From: Anastatus disparis
Taxonomy: Eukaryota > Arthropoda > Insecta > Hymenoptera > Eupelmidae
Direction of reading: 5' to 3'
Length of the DNA stretch: 64,000 bases
Assembly: GCA_017163975.1 (NCBI GenBank)
Contig: JAFFSR010000009.1
Span: 2,480,001 to 2,544,000, forward strand
Shown here: positions 1 through 11,549 of the stretch, in pieces
How the letters are laid out: each line of letters opens with the position of its first letter
How positions within the stretch are numbered: the first letter of the stretch is position 1
Notes under the pieces: model-generated
Databases searched by the model: none
Seen by the model: only the letters and a program-made list of their open reading frames with translations
Told to the model about the DNA's origin: nothing
Program-made: the position numbers and the translations under genes

Positions 1-524
1 GAACCACACTCCACCTTTAATTCGTGTATGAGTAATAAGAGCAACTCGTTTCTGCGCCATGCTTCCCCCTTGAGATTTACAATACAAAATTTTAAAAAAC
101 TTTCTACCTTTATTTTTCCTCTCTTGGTCGCTGCTACTCCGCAACGTCAGCTTTCTACTCTTGTTGCTACAGTTGTCACTGAAAACTCATGAGTTAAAAT
201 AAAAACTTCTTTTTTCAATTTAAGTCTCCTAGGTTGATGGCTTGCAGATGTGCGGTAGCTGGCTGATGCTGGATCTGGTGAAGTTCAGGCTGCTTGGCGA
301 AATCGACATGGCCAGCGAGGGATTGGTCGGGAAAAAGAGGGCCCATGCCTGCAAACTTAGAGCTTTACACTCTAATTCTCAATTTTAGAAGCTTCGTTGT
401 TGCTAACGGCGGTATATTTTTTTTGGCCATTCGTATGATTTTCAACCATATGATTGGTTGCCAATCCGCCCTCTCTGTATGATTCTTTTTTGGAAACCAT
501 AATTTCGGTTGAACAGAAAGAGGT
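1..524. other. Stretch without a recognised gene
   Basis: AT-rich with some GC-richer patches. Minus-strand translation gives short unlinked fragments, such as one near 1-65 containing MAQKRVALITHTRIKGGVW. These could be the far end of the same decayed coding stretch as at 525-945, but stops interrupt them and I assign no function. Confidence 0.4.
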
Positions 525-945
525 CAGCCTGAAGTTTATTGGTAATTAATTTCTGCCGTTATCATTTCGGCTTCCTGTTTTTGAGACTCCGTCAAAGTTT
601 TTATTTCCAATTTTGCACTAACTTCGGATAATTGCTCCACATAAATTAGATTTAATGTCCCTCTACTCTGTATTTCTTCAGGGACGGCCTTATCTATTTT
701 TATTCTTCGCTTTATTCCCCTACCGCTTCGCTAAAATTCTTTCATACTCCTCTATGTTAACTTCACGATTTTCTGTGAAGTCGTTCATCGTTGTCAGGCT
801 TATCGTTTTTTCTAAGCTTGCCACCTACCTGTATCTTTTTTTAGCATCTCATTCAGCTTGTACTTCTCCTTCTTTCGCCGATTCATTCGGCCGCCGAACC
901 TTGATCTTCATTAAGGTCAACTGAATTTGTTTGCTATTTATCTCT
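525..945 (-). pseudogene. Decayed coding-like stretch, identity unknown
   Basis: Read on the minus strand, this stretch gives plausible protein fragments only if the frame is switched twice. One piece near 830-900 is rich in Lys/Glu and contains RRPNESAKEKKYKLNEMLKK. A second, near 730-830, contains TMNDFTENREVNIEEYERIL. A third, near 550-720, contains KIDKAVPEEIQSRGTLNLIY and a Lys/Glu-rich, helix-like tail. In-frame stops separate them. Codon texture and charged composition differ from the surrounding T-rich spacer, so this may be a mutated transposon ORF or gene fragment. I do not recognise the family. Chance cannot be excluded. Confidence 0.3.
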
Positions 946-1060
946 TGCATTTCTTTATTTATTATTTTATTACTATTATTTTTACTTTTTTTATTATTAC
1001 TATTGTTATTTTCATTTATTTTTCGTTTGAAAAATTTATTGGTAATGAACTTGGTTCATT

Positions 1061-1130
1061 ACAATAGTATGTTATGATACACGGGGTAAAAATGCCGAGC
1101 TAACGTGTTGCATTTTTATCCCGAGTGGTA
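1061..1130 (+). repeat. Hairpin with AATAGTATGTTA tag, bipartite class candidate
   Basis: Begins with AATAGTATGTTATGATAC, then a stem whose arms are GGGGTAAAAATGC (about 1083-1095) and GCATTTTTATCCC (about 1110-1122), enclosing CGAGCTAACGTGTT. The left tag and the position of a CGAG-containing loop match the hairpin modules at 2.63, 5.96, 35.8 and 44.8 kb. The right tag is not clean and no paired body TIR was seen, so this may be a truncated member. Confidence 0.45.
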
Positions 1131-2038
1131 TGTTTTTCCGATACTGGGGCAATTTTACCCATACAGGTCCAAAAATACGTACAACTTCAAGTTGCGACGT
1201 AATAAATAGCCAGACGTCCAACTATTCTCGAAAACGCCGAAACTTAAGAATTTTTTTTAAATAATATATTTATCGGGTCACTTTCTCGAAATCTACAGAG
1301 GAGATTCGCCGGGATAGTATTACCTTTGTTCGGGGCAAAGGCTAAGATATAGATAAAATGTATATAAGAAAATATGTGTTTAAATTAATTTAAATAAAAT
1401 TAACTCTCAAATCTCTTGGTTATAGAATACTGAACTTTATTAATTACCATTAAATAATAAAAAAATTTTTATTTTCAACACGCGCTAAATTCCACACTTT
1501 ACTTTTAACTTTTTTTACTTTATTTTTAACTACTCGCTTTAATTTATAACAAAAAAAATCACATATAGCCGACTAGAAAGTAGACTCTTACTTCGATGTA
1601 AAAAAAATAAAAATATCATACTCATTCGCTATGTCACTCACTCATCTCTATATTAAATACGATGGCACAACTACTTTCTTTTTATCCTTATAGAACGTCG
1701 CACGGCTACAAGTTTTGCTATGTTACCACGCGCTCAAGATTACCACTTCTTTCTCTTTATGCAAACTATTTTCCCTTCTTTTCACGACAGTAGTGGCTCT
1801 CTTCGCGGAATGTTGCTAACGGCTCGCGCAATTCTACGAAAAACAAAATTGTCGATGAATTTAAGAATTATGAATTACACTTTTTTTTCTATTTAATACT
1901 CTTTTAATCACCTCTTTCCTTTCTTTCTTTCGCACTTTCTCACAATAAAAAAAATGATGGATTGATACAAATTTTACGCATTCAATACTACTTTTCTTTC
2001 TACGTGTAAGACTTTACTGAATCAAAAAGAATTAAATT
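1131..2038. other. AT-rich spacer, no gene seen
   Basis: Low-complexity A/T-rich DNA with scattered short CTTTCTTT tracts. No open frame, tRNA-like box or inverted repeat that I could support. Confidence 0.6.
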
Positions 2039-2347
2039 ATTTTTTCTCATGCGTGCTGGGTAAGTGGCCTATTGCGCATGCGTTTTCGGGGTGGTAAGTA
2101 GCTAATAGCGCGCGCCGCGTGTGTTTTGTCTTTAAAGCGTGTGTTTGAGTAAAAAGCGTTAGGTTATAAAAAATAACGTCACGCAAATCCGTTAATTAAT
2201 GAAAAAAAGAAAACCACGATTTTGTTTGTATATGCAGAAGTAGCGTCGCGCGGGCGAAGATGATAGAAGAAAGAGAGAAAGAGAATGCTTTATCGAAAGA
2301 AAACAAGACACGCCAGAACGTGTTTACGAGTCAGTCGTACGGCAGAT

Positions 2348-2348
<1 letters not shown>

Positions 2349-2391
<43 letters not shown>
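2349..2391. repeat. (GA)n microsatellite inside A1
   Basis: Pure AG dinucleotide run. The same position in A2 and A3 has different lengths, so the tract changes after element amplification. Confidence 0.95.
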
Positions 2392-2394
<3 letters not shown>

Positions 2395-2626
2395 CTATAC
2401 CGAAAGGAAACAAAACACGCTAGAACGTGCACGAGTTTCTATGTACGAGTCATTTGTGTGCTAGCTTCTTGATGAAAGTTGTTGGCGATGCAAAAAATAA
2501 TATTTATATGAAATGTTTTTTTTTGATTTACATAATTAATTTTTAAATGGGGGGCTTCGCCCCCACCCCCTTTCCGCGCCCTAACATGTCACTCTCTCTC
2601 TCTTACACCCAGCACTTATGAGAAAA

Positions 2627-2762
2627 AATAGTATGTGAATCTCGTTCGGTTTAGTTGACTATTGCGCCACTCGGGCAATGGCGCTACTCGCTACGCTCGT
2701 GCGCCAGCTTGCCCTCGTGCGCAATAGTCAACTAAACCTTACTCGTTACACAATATACTATT
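2627..2762 (+). repeat. Family A hairpin module
   Basis: Stem arms GGTTTAGTTGACTATTGCG (about 2648-2666) and CGCAATAGTCAACTAAACC (about 2720-2738) are exact complements. A second inner stem pairs GGGCAATGGCGC-type bases with GCGCCAGCTTGCCC. The apex is CTACTCGCTACGCTCG. AATAGTATG and ATACTATT tags close the outer end. Confidence 0.85.
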
Positions 2763-2891
2763 ATGCAGAAAATTTACTTTCCAAACAATGTAATCACACG
2801 CGTGACAATTGGCTCTACTGCATCATAACGTACGCATAAATCTAAACGCGCAAGCACACGGACAGAAAAAAATATATATATTTTTATGTAC

Positions 2892-3820
2892 TTTTTTCTC
2901 ATACGTGCTGGGTAAGTGGCATATAGCGCATGCGTTTTCGGGGTACTAAGTAGCTAATAGCGCGCGCCGCGTGTGTTTTGTCTTTAAAGCGTGTGTTTGA
3001 GTAAAAAGCGTTAGGTTATAAAAAATAACGTCACGCAAATCCGTTAATTAATGAAAAAAAGAAAACCACGATTTTGTTTGTATATGCAGAAGTAGCGTCG
3101 CGCGGGCGAAGATGATAGAAGAAAGAGAGAAAGAGAATGCTTTATCGAAAGAAAACAAGACACGCCAGAACGTGTTTACGAATCAGTCGTACGGCAGATA
3201 TGAGAGAGATAGATAGATAATTCGATTTATTACTGTACATTATGTTGTACAAAAATTAATACAGTATAATAAGTAACAAAATAATAAATAGTAAAAATAA
3301 AATAAAATAATAGAAGCACACAACTGTAGTTAAATAAAAGTATAAAACAGAAAAACAAAATATAATAATAAAAAAATAAAAAAAATACAGTAATAACCAA
3401 GGGTGCAAACTTTGTTAAAACTTGGCAAGCCCATCCCAGCTACACCAATGGTAGAGAGAGAGAGAGAGAGAGAGAGTAAGAGAATGCTATACCGAAAGGA
3501 AACAAAACACGCTAGAACGTACACGAGTTTCTATGTACGAGTCATTTGTGTGCTAGCTTCTTGATGAAAGTTGTTGGCGATGCAAAAAATAATATTTATA
3601 TGAAATGTTTTTTTTTATTTACATATTAATTTTTTTTAATGGGGGGCTTCGCCCCCCCCCCCAACCCCCCCACTCCACGCCCTAACATGTCACTCTCTCT
3701 CTCTCTTATACCCAGCACTTATAAGAAAAAATAGTATGTGAATCTCGTTCGGTTTAGTTGACTATTGCGCCACTCGGGAAATAGTCAACTAAACCTTACT
3801 CGTTACACAATATACTATTT
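2892..3820 (+). mobile_element. Family A element, copy A2, with nested insertion
   Basis: Starts TTTTTTCTCATACGTGCTGG and follows A1 almost base for base. At the (GA)n position it is split by a foreign segment of about 245 bp (3209-3452). Its hairpin module (about 3727-3820) is shorter than in A1: the central CGCTACGCTCG apex is lost and CACTCGGGAAATAGTC joins the arms, as expected for a deletion across a palindrome. The poly-G/C hairpin is expanded (about 3641-3670). Only about 130 bp separate A1 and A2, in direct orientation. Confidence 0.75.
3209..3452 (-). mobile_element. 5'-truncated non-LTR retrotransposon 3' end inside A2
   Basis: On the minus strand the segment begins with a short coding-like end containing AGMGLPSFNKVCTLGYY. 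It runs through a T/A-rich 3' UTR and ends in TTATCTATCTATCT, a tetranucleotide tail. The tail matches the minus-strand end of the larger non-LTR remnant near 50.62 kb, which also ends in repeated ATCT. Insertion into the GA tract hides any target-site duplication. Family assignment is inferred from the tail and position only. Confidence 0.5.
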
Positions 3821-3834
3821 TGTTACCCTTTTGT

Positions 3835-3835
<1 letters not shown>

Positions 3836-3876
<41 letters not shown>
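3836..3876. repeat. (CT)n microsatellite
   Basis: Nearly pure CT run just beyond the right tag of A2, interrupted by TTTC. Confidence 0.9.
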
Positions 3877-3877
<1 letters not shown>

Positions 3878-4282
3878 TCCTCCTAATGAACCTGCTTAGC
3901 TTTTCCTCGTTGTCTGGTTGATCGGCGCTACTCGTACCCACTGCGAGAGAGAAAGAGAGCGTGATCGGCCGGCCTGAAGAAAATTCGACGGAAGATCGCT
4001 TGAAGGATTTTTTTTAAGAAGAGGCGCAACTAAAAAACGCTACTAATGCACTTAAAATCACCAATAATTTCTCCCCATTTTTTTTTATTCACACTACGTA
4101 ATAAAGAGAGCGATATTTTACGCGTAGCCTTAATAATTTTCCAAAAAAGAAAATTAAAAAAATCCCTCTTCAAGTGAGAAAAACCGTGATATTTCAAATT
4201 TTTAAGTAATTTTTTTCTAATTTTTTCTCTCTATTCACACGTACCAACTAATTTCTATTTTACTCTACTAGAAAAAAAACAC
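3877..4282. other. Spacer, no gene seen
   Basis: A short GC-richer patch near 3890-4000, then A/T-rich DNA. No supported feature. Confidence 0.5.
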
Positions 4283-4410
4283 GAAATAGTACATTGCTGT
4301 GCCGCGAATCCCCTTGCGCTCGTGGTACACATATTGTTTTTAATCCAAAAGGTGGAAAATTCGAATTTTGCGCCCTGAGGGTCAAAAGAGAAAATTTTCA
4401 ACTTGTGAAT
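4283..4410 (-). mobile_element. Family F repeat, copy F2
   Basis: Reverse complement of the element at 12.04-12.23 kb. Shared landmarks are an AAATAGTACATTG tag, GCGAATCCCCTTGCGC, a GTGTACC-type stretch, CAAAAGGTGGAAAATTCG and TTTTGCGCCCTGAGGGTC. The tag resembles that of the bipartite hairpin elements (C in place of T). Confidence 0.6.
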
Positions 4411-5562
4411 TCGCGATAAAACTTTTTTGCAAAGCTTCCTTTGTTTTGTAAAATTTACTCTCGCTCTCTCGTTATTCACGAACTTACTCAACGATGCTCG
4501 CATAAAGACTGACGCCGGGTCCGTCGAATTTAAACTTGAGGACTCACGACGTTTTTCGGTGGACCAATTACAGCGCGACTTATAGATTTTACATTAACTT
4601 TTCCTTTCTTATTAATTATAATCCACAAATCCCGCTATTTAAAATTAATAAACTCGATTAAAAACCTCTGAATTCATATTTTCTCTGTGCGCGCTTTTCG
4701 TAATTGACGACCGCTAAACTTGAGAACGCTCGCTTGCTGATCTCTCTTTCTCTCTCACACCTTATTCACGTACAACGTGTTTATAAACTCTGTTTAGGTT
4801 CACACATTCTTACACGCTTTATAATAAAATTAATTGTTTTTTTTTTTATTTTAACACTGTTCACAAACAATTCTCTAATACTTAAAGTTTTTTGCGCAAA
4901 AATATATTCATTGTCTTAAGTCTTCTGTCTCTTTCTTTTGGATGGCACCACTACCGCCTTCTTCCCTTTCGCAACTTGGTCATCGTTGCAGCTAGGCGGG
5001 AGTATTTGAATTCAAAACCATCACTCCGTCACATTATTTTACATGAAATAAATAAAATTCACCATTTTTCTTTCATATAATTTTAATAGTTAATTTTTTT
5101 TATGGTGCCATCAGATCTTTTAAAAATAAATTAATTAACGCAATAAAAATAGATTTAAATATTTTGCTACTTTTGGGACATGAAAACCACGTCACGAAGT
5201 TCGTAAAAATTCGTTTAAAACATTAATAAAAAAATAATGCCAATACTCCATTTACTACTCGCTACCCCCTTATTATTCGGTTTGGGTATTTATATTATAA
5301 AAAATAATATATTAATGATCTCTCTATATTATTAAAAATATATTGCCGCTGTCGCCATCAAAAATAAGCCTTATTTATGGACCTTATTTATGGACTCTCA
5401 TTTTTGGACCCTCATTTAGTGAAAGTCAGCTAACTTTAAGCTTTGAAATGTCTTCTTTTATATACACTTTTATTACAACTAATTATACAAGCTAATTATA
5501 TATTATAAAAAGATTTCATCGCCGCCAACGCCGCCGCCGTGTATAAGACTTGGATGTATCCC
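4411..5562. other. AT-rich spacer, no gene seen
   Basis: Contains scattered CTCTCT tracts (4740-4760) and a GCCGCC-rich patch near 5510-5540. No coding or RNA signal that I can support. Confidence 0.5.
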
Positions 5563-5745
5563 CAGTTAGCTAAAATTAAGCTAAAATGAAGCTGAAATTT
5601 AGCTAAAAGTTAGCTTACAGATAGCTAAAAGTCAGCTAAAAGCTAGCTAAAGGTTAGCTTAACGTCAGTTAAATTTAAATTAATTTTAAGCAATTTTAGG
5701 TAAATTCTGATTTAACTTCAGCTGAATTTTAGCTGAATTTTAGAT
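5563..5745. repeat. Degenerate AGCTAAAA repeat tract
   Basis: The words TTAGCTAAAA, AGCTAAAAGTCAGCTAAAAG and GCTGAATTTTAGCTGAATTT recur about a dozen times, partly in opposite orientation. The period is irregular at about 9-14 bases. It reads as an old short-unit tandem array. Confidence 0.55.
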
Positions 5746-5963
5746 CTATTTATATTATACAGACGTAAACTTCAAATCGAAATTATTTTATCACCTACCT
5801 CAGCCTCTACAGCCTTTCGATTTTGTGAGAAAGAAATTTCTTTTTTATGATTTATTGTTAAGATTATGTGAAATTCTTATTTTATGCATACGTATAATGA
5901 AATGCAACTTGGGCGTAAAAAGTAGTTACGTTATTTTACTTTTAAATATTTCAACAATGTTGA

Positions 5964-6803
5964 AATAGTATATTACGATACGGGCGACTTAAATCACCTA
6001 TTATTACACGACGAAGTTAGGGCCCGAGCGTCAGCGAGGGTCCTAACGCCGTGTAATAATAGGTGAATTTAAGTCGCGAGTATCGTATACTATTTTATAG
6101 CTCGAGTGATTTAAATCCGCCGCACTACATCTATACTCTCAAAATTCAATAATAAACAAAGGCTATGCACTCCACGAATGATAATTCATTAAAAAAACAA
6201 ATTCCATATACCAGCAAAATTAGGCATTCAACGAATGATAAATCGTAAAAGAAAAGCAAAAACTGCAAAAAAGCAAAATTTAAGCACTTCGCGAATAATA
6301 AATAATTTCATGTTTTATATATAAAAAAATATATAAAACATGAAATAACATTATGTCAAACTGTTGAAATTAATTCTGTAATAATAAAAATCTAAATTTC
6401 CTTTCATATATGTATTAGGGCCGTAGGAGCGACTATTGGTAACTTATGTATTGTATTAGCAGTTGCATTTAGGGGAATCACAGACGCGACGGAGTCTTAG
6501 AGCATCGAAATGACTACCTCTTCGCTTCACATGTTACACTGATATTAACTTTCGTTTTACACGTATTTTACACACTTATAATTGTTATTTATTTGGAAAA
6601 ATATTTGCAATAATCTACACCTTATTATTATCGATGAATAAACTCTTAAAAATAATCCAGATATCAAAATATCGCTTATTATGAGTGCGTGATTTAAGTG
6701 AATTCAGCATCATATTCATTATTGAACAGCGTAAAAATTTATCGTTTAACTCTTGGCTCGGCGGGATTTAAGCGCGGATTTAAATCACGCAGTGCTATAA
6801 AAA
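5964..6803 (+). mobile_element. Family E bipartite hairpin-TIR element, copy E1
   Basis: Hairpin module 5964-6096: tags AATAGTATATTACG and CGTATACTATTTT, stem ACTTAAATCACCTATTATTA paired with TAATAATAGGTGAATTTAAG, apex CCCGAGCGTCAGCGAGGG. The body follows directly with TIR TTTTATAGCTCGAGTGATTT (about 6093) against AAATCACGCAGTGCTATAAA (about 6782-6802). The body has no ORF. A very similar copy lies inverted at 61.07-61.91 kb, a diverged one at 58.72-59.84 kb and a fragment near 17.35 kb. Confidence 0.8.
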
Positions 6804-7280
6804 ATTATGTCAGATATTTTTATTTAATTCTATTTTATTTTTTTAAGATTTAAAAAATTTCCTTCGGCTTGTGAACTAAATCCATGCCGGCCTAGAATGC
6901 CGTGTTTGAATCCCACGTAGCATAATATACTACTTTCACGATTTTTGATTGCGTATTGCTTAATTATTCATAAATTATTTTTAACTTAGCAAAGTTTAAA
7001 AAATTCTTGAAATATTGTACTTTAATTTTATTAAAATGATATTTTTATTTTGAATGACTATAGTTTTTGAGTAATAAGCCACGAACATTGTATATATTTT
7101 TAGAGCGCTTAACGCTAGTTAGACTGCAAAAATCTTTTCGTTCCTGCACCAACCAGGGCGTTTTTTTCAACAACTTTTGCAATTTTTTTATTTGCAAACA
7201 AAAATTTTTTTCCTCCCAGGCTTGCAAATTTCTACCCTTGATATTCATAATCAGAGGGTCAAAATACATAAAAAAAAAAC
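6804..7280. other. AT-rich spacer, no gene seen
   Basis: No gene, RNA or clear repeat recognised. Overlapping ORFs on both strands here are short and compositionally random. Confidence 0.5.
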
Positions 7281-8306
7281 AGGAGTGGCAGTCGTGGGGA
7301 CTGGCCGACAGAAGCTATGCTTCCAGTGTATACATAGAAACTAGGAAGTGTGACATTTACAAAAATTATAATTAATTTTTTAACGAAAACTTGTTATTTT
7401 TGATTCAATGTATTATGTATTTAAAAATATATTAATAATAGTTTATTAATAACAATTATTAAAAAATTAAGAAAGAAATGTTTAAGCGTAACTTATAAAG
7501 GTTCATTGATATAAAAAAACGAAGCAGTAAAACTTTCTAGTTTCTCAAATAAAATTTACAGAAATGTACAGTGTCAAAATTTCTGGAAAATTTTCGTGAA
7601 AAATAATTTTTTAAATAGAAACATAAAATAAAAAATTGAAAAAGAAATTAAATTAAAGATAAAATACCAATTTTGTTTTGTGTTATAAAATTTTCTTAAG
7701 TCATTTTTTTCTATTTTTTTACCGTATAAATAGTTTTTAAATTCGTGAAATTTTTTAACTTTCTTCAATTACTTATAACTATTTAAGAAATAAAGATATG
7801 TAAAGAGACCAGGGACAGTAAATATTTTTTTTATTAGAATTATATTTTTTTAACTGAGCAAGTAATGTATATATACAGTAAGATTACGAGGAAAGTACTT
7901 ATACAAAATCAGTAGGTGCAAGTGAGAGGGCACAGGGAAATCTCGTTAACATGAATACATTTAGAAAAAAGAAGCAGTACCCGCTTTGTATTTACCTATA
8001 ACGTTCTATTATATATAGATACTTTCCTCAAAATTTTACTGTATATATATACACGCACTACAAGCATCAATTGTAGTACATTCAACGCACACATCCACTT
8101 GTCTATATACATGCATATTCTTAAGCAGAATGGGAGAGAGGGAAAAAAAGAAAGAGAAAAAAGAATGTAAGTGTTTGTATGTTATTAGCAATTATGGCAC
8201 TCTGTGCCATATTCGTACATTCACGCTGGGTGACATTTGGGACTGTCAATTTTTACACATTTAGTGCCCCTGCCGTAACGTCGCGTAAGAAGCATAGCTT
8301 CAACAT
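7281..8306 (+). mobile_element. Family P repeat, copy P1
   Basis: Starts GGAGTGGCAGTCGTGGGG and ends near GCGTAAGAAGCATAGCTTC. It aligns over nearly its full length with 27402-28611. Both ends carry the palindromic word GAAGCTATGCTTC (about 7311-7323 and, in reverse, about 8288-8303), a candidate terminal inverted repeat. The interior is AT-rich with no convincing ORF. A third, degraded copy lies at 47.41-48.53 kb. It is probably a non-autonomous transposable element, superfamily unknown. Confidence 0.65.
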
Positions 8307-8796
8307 AGCTTCAATTAGTAGAGCTCTGGACCTCGATCGGCTACGAAAATCTATCCTGCACCTCTACTATATGCTCTGTCTCTCTTACTGCCTCTTTGCC
8401 ACTGATGAATACATTTAAAAGTAACCATTTATATAATTTTCTTGTGATGATTCACTACGATTGAAATTTGGAAAAAAAATAAAACAAGTTGAATTTCACA
8501 ATAAGTTGTTTATTTTACACTCTGATTATTTATAACAAACGAATATTGTTCACGAATTAATATTTCAGAGTTAATGTAAACAGTGATTATTATACACATA
8601 AGAAAAAAATAGTAAGATAGAGAGTCAATGCATCTAGTCAATAAACAGAATATATGATAGACGTAACCTCCTTTGTTATTTCTCGTGAAATGATCTTTAG
8701 AAAAGACTAAAAAAACATAGCAGTAAACGGAAAAGTTTACTATGCAACTCTACTGGACATATTCGCTGGGGGTCAAAGCTTCCTTTTTATTGCATA
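8307..8796. other. Spacer, no gene seen
   Basis: Follows the P1 end. An open frame running from P1 into this stretch is explained by the repeat rather than by a gene. Confidence 0.5.
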
Positions 8797-8985
8797 AAAT
8801 AGTACATTATTTGCCTAGGCTGGAAAGGCTGGATTTACGACACAAGATGATTACAGCTCGAACCAAAGACGAGGGCTGTTAGTTTCGTAAAACAGCATTT
8901 ACAACCGAAATAAATAGTCTAATTTTTGACATAAGAGTCGAAAAACAGAAAAGAAGTTACGATTTTGAGATTAGAGTGAGAAAAA
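8797..8985 (+). mobile_element. Family G bipartite element, degraded copy G2
   Basis: Left tag AAAATAGTACATTATTT is followed by an imperfect hairpin pairing GGCTGGATTTACGACACAAG with sequence near GTTTCGTAAAACAGC. The loop contains AGCTCGAACCAAAGACGAGG. A short body follows, matching the G1 body at 59.27-59.33 kb (TTACGATTTTGAGATTAGAG here, TTATGATTTTGAGGTTAGAG there). Arms and TIR are eroded. Confidence 0.5.
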
Positions 8986-9857
8986 CTTAAAATAATGACG
9001 TGTTTTTGGTCACAGTATGTACAAAAAATATTGACCACAAGTTTTTATTTATGTAGTTTGAAGTTATAACAATATCTCCACAAAAATAAAGACATTTAAA
9101 TTGAATTTAGAATTTTGTAGTTTTTATTTAAACTTTTGTAAATATAAAAAAATCAGTATATTTCGAATATTGATTAAAAATAAAAGATTAATTGAACTTT
9201 AAAATGAAATCTATTCTTTACCTGTATTTTCTAAACAACTCATGAACATTTGCTTTAATACATATGATGGTAAACATAGTTAGAAATTAAACACGACATA
9301 AATAGTTCAAAAACGCTATCTCAATATCTCTTATCTATAGATGTATCTGTTCAGTGTATAGATCGATATTGGACTTAGTCTAGCATACGCACACCTCTAT
9401 AATCTACGCTGTTACAATCTAAGTCTTAATTAAATTATGTTCTCTATAATGTCTTCCTTTGCTCACAGCTTCCTATCCAGGATGAACCAAAAGCAATGCT
9501 TGGGGAGAACAAGACATTACTTCAACTCGAGCAAAACTTCAACATGTACAGTAACTATATGTAATTATAAATTTTTGTTTTAATAAATAGAAAGACAAAC
9601 TTATGTTATTTCATTTTTATGAGAAGCTGCTGATTAAATTGTCGGAAAATAGATAATGATTTATTTAATTTCATTAAAATGAAAAATAATGCCTAAAATG
9701 CATTGCACAGACTAATTTTAAACTTATTACTGGTGTAGTAAGAGAATAAAGGAAAACAAAGATACAATAATGATAAATGTATGGGAGTATATGTATAAGG
9801 AGAGGAAAAAAAGTAGAACAATAAAACATCTAGCGGAATACGACGTTCAAAAAAGGA
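8986..9857. other. AT-rich spacer, no gene seen
   Basis: No gene-like or repeat feature supported. Confidence 0.5.
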
Positions 9858-10055
9858 AAAACGCTGCCAAGTGCTTTGGCGCAATGCTTTCTCATAGAGC
9901 ACATTGAGTTAGAGTAATTTGATTTTATTTTTTTAAATACGATTTTAATATAAATGTCCCCCCTATCCTCTGTATTGAAGGCTGTCTTAATACCTACGAA
10001 AACTATATGAATTTTACTCTTTCTTAATTTTGTCATTTGCATAATGTGATTTTAT

Positions 10056-11400
10056 GATGCTCTAAAATTAAAAATGCGTTTATAAAATTAATTTTCCCAA
10101 GCTTGTCTTCTTAACACAATAACCAATAACTTGCATACAAATTTTGGAACATTTTCATCGAATAGTTTACAAAAAATACCAAATAATTGAAAAATAAACA
10201 TTGTTTTAAAATTTTCAAAACGCTTTAACGTTACAACTACGCTAAGAAAACCAGTTTTCAAAAGTTCATTTTATTTAGGCAATCGTAAATAATTTCAAGC
10301 TACTTCATCGAGTAGTTTACGTAAACTACCAAAAAATAAGTGAAATTCTATTCAAAATTTACAAAATGCTCTAAAATTAAAAATGCGCTAAGAAAATAAG
10401 TTTTTCCAAGCTTGCTTTAATTAGGCAATAACAAATAATTTGTATGAAAATTTTTGAGCAAATTTATCGAATGGCTTTTGTGTAATAGAAAAAAAATGAA
10501 ATATGAACATTTTTTCCAAAATTTTCAAAATGCTCTAAAATTAAAACTGAGCTAAGAAAATAAGTTTTCCAAAGCTTGATTTATTCAGATAATAGTGAAT
10601 AATTTGCATAAAAATTTTTGAGCAAGTTTATCGAGTGATTTTTGTGCAATAGAAAAGAAATTAAAAATAAAAAATTTTTTCAAAATTTTCAAAATGCTCT
10701 AAAATTAAATGTGCGCTAAGAAAATTGAAGAAAATTAGTTTTCAAAAGTTCATTTTATTTTGACAATCATGAATAATTCCCATACATAATTTGAAGCTCT
10801 TTCATCGAGTAGTTTACGTAAAATATAAAAAAAATTAGAAAAATTTTATTCAAAATTTTCAAAATGCTCTAAAATTAAAACTGCACTGAGAAAATAAGTT
10901 TTTCAAAGCTTGTTTTATTTAGGCCATTGCAAATGATTTCCATAAAAATTTTCGAGCAAATCTATCGAATGGTTTTTGTGTAATAGAAAAAAAATGAAAA
11001 ATAGAGATTTTTTCCAAAATTTTCAAAATGCTCTAAAATTAAAACTACGCTAAGAAAATAAGTGTTCCAAAGCTTGTTTTCTTTAGACAATAGCGAATAA
11101 CTTGCATACAAATTTAGAAGCAAATCTATCGAATGGTTGTCGTAAAATAAAAAATAAATGAAAAAAAAAATTTTTTTTCAAAATTTTCAAAATGCTCTAA
11201 AATTAAAAGTGCGCTAAGAAAATCAGTTGGTAAAAGTTTTTCTTCTTTTGGCAGTCGCAAATAATGTTCATACAAATTTTCAAGAAAATTCTTTGAGTAG
11301 TTTACGTAAAATATCAAAAAAAATGAAAAATCAAAATTTTTTTAAAATTCTTAAAATGGCTCTAAAAAAAAACTGAGCTAAGAAGATCAATTTTCAATAG
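10056..11400. repeat. Tandem array, about 8 units of roughly 163 bp
   Basis: The phrase AAAATGCTCTAAAATTAAA followed by GCGCTAAGAAAAT-type sequence recurs near 10056, 10215 (diverged), 10370, 10531, 10694, 10866, 11031, 11193 and 11355. Each unit continues with AGTTTTCCAAAGCTTG-like and ATCGAATGGTTTTTGTG-like words. Units differ by substitutions and small indels, so the array is not freshly homogenised. AT-rich units of this length can be satellite-like. Confidence 0.8.
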
Positions 11401-11490
11401 CTTCCCCTCCACTTAGACAAAAAAATAAATTGCATGCAAAATTTGAAGCTGATCCATCGAGTAGTTCTCGAGATCTTATTGGCGTACTGA

Positions 11491-11492
<2 letters not shown>

Positions 11493-11545
<53 letters not shown>
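11493..11545. repeat. (AC)n microsatellite in S
   Basis: Pure AC dinucleotide run of about 26 repeats. Confidence 0.95.

Positions 11546-11549
<4 letters not shown>

Larger units (their letters stand above)
2040..2762 (+). mobile_element. Family A bipartite hairpin-TIR element, copy A1
   Basis: The body starts with TTTTTCTCATGCGTGCTGGG. Its other end, about 2606-2632, is the inverted form ACCCAGCACTTATGAGAAAA, giving terminal inverted repeats of about 20 bp. Inside are a (GA)n tract at about 2349-2391 and a GC hairpin GGGGGGCTTCGCCCCC near 2550-2566. Immediately after the right TIR comes a hairpin module at 2627-2762: left tag AAAATAGTATGTG, stem GGTTTAGTTGACTATTGCG paired with its complement, loop with ACTCGCTACGCTCGTGCG, right tag AATATACTATT. 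Further copies are at 2.89, 21.72 and 47.49 kb (reversed). No coding capacity, so non-autonomous. The autonomous partner is unknown. Confidence 0.75.

Noticed and set aside
2627..2762. Hairpin as a bacterial-type terminator or attachment site
   Set aside because: The context is eukaryotic repeat DNA; the hairpin is part of a dispersed element with no gene upstream.
8179..8418. 79-codon ORF, partly shared with the ORF at 28440
   Set aside because: The shared part lies in the right end of repeat P; frames differ outside it. It is explained by repeat identity, not by conserved coding.
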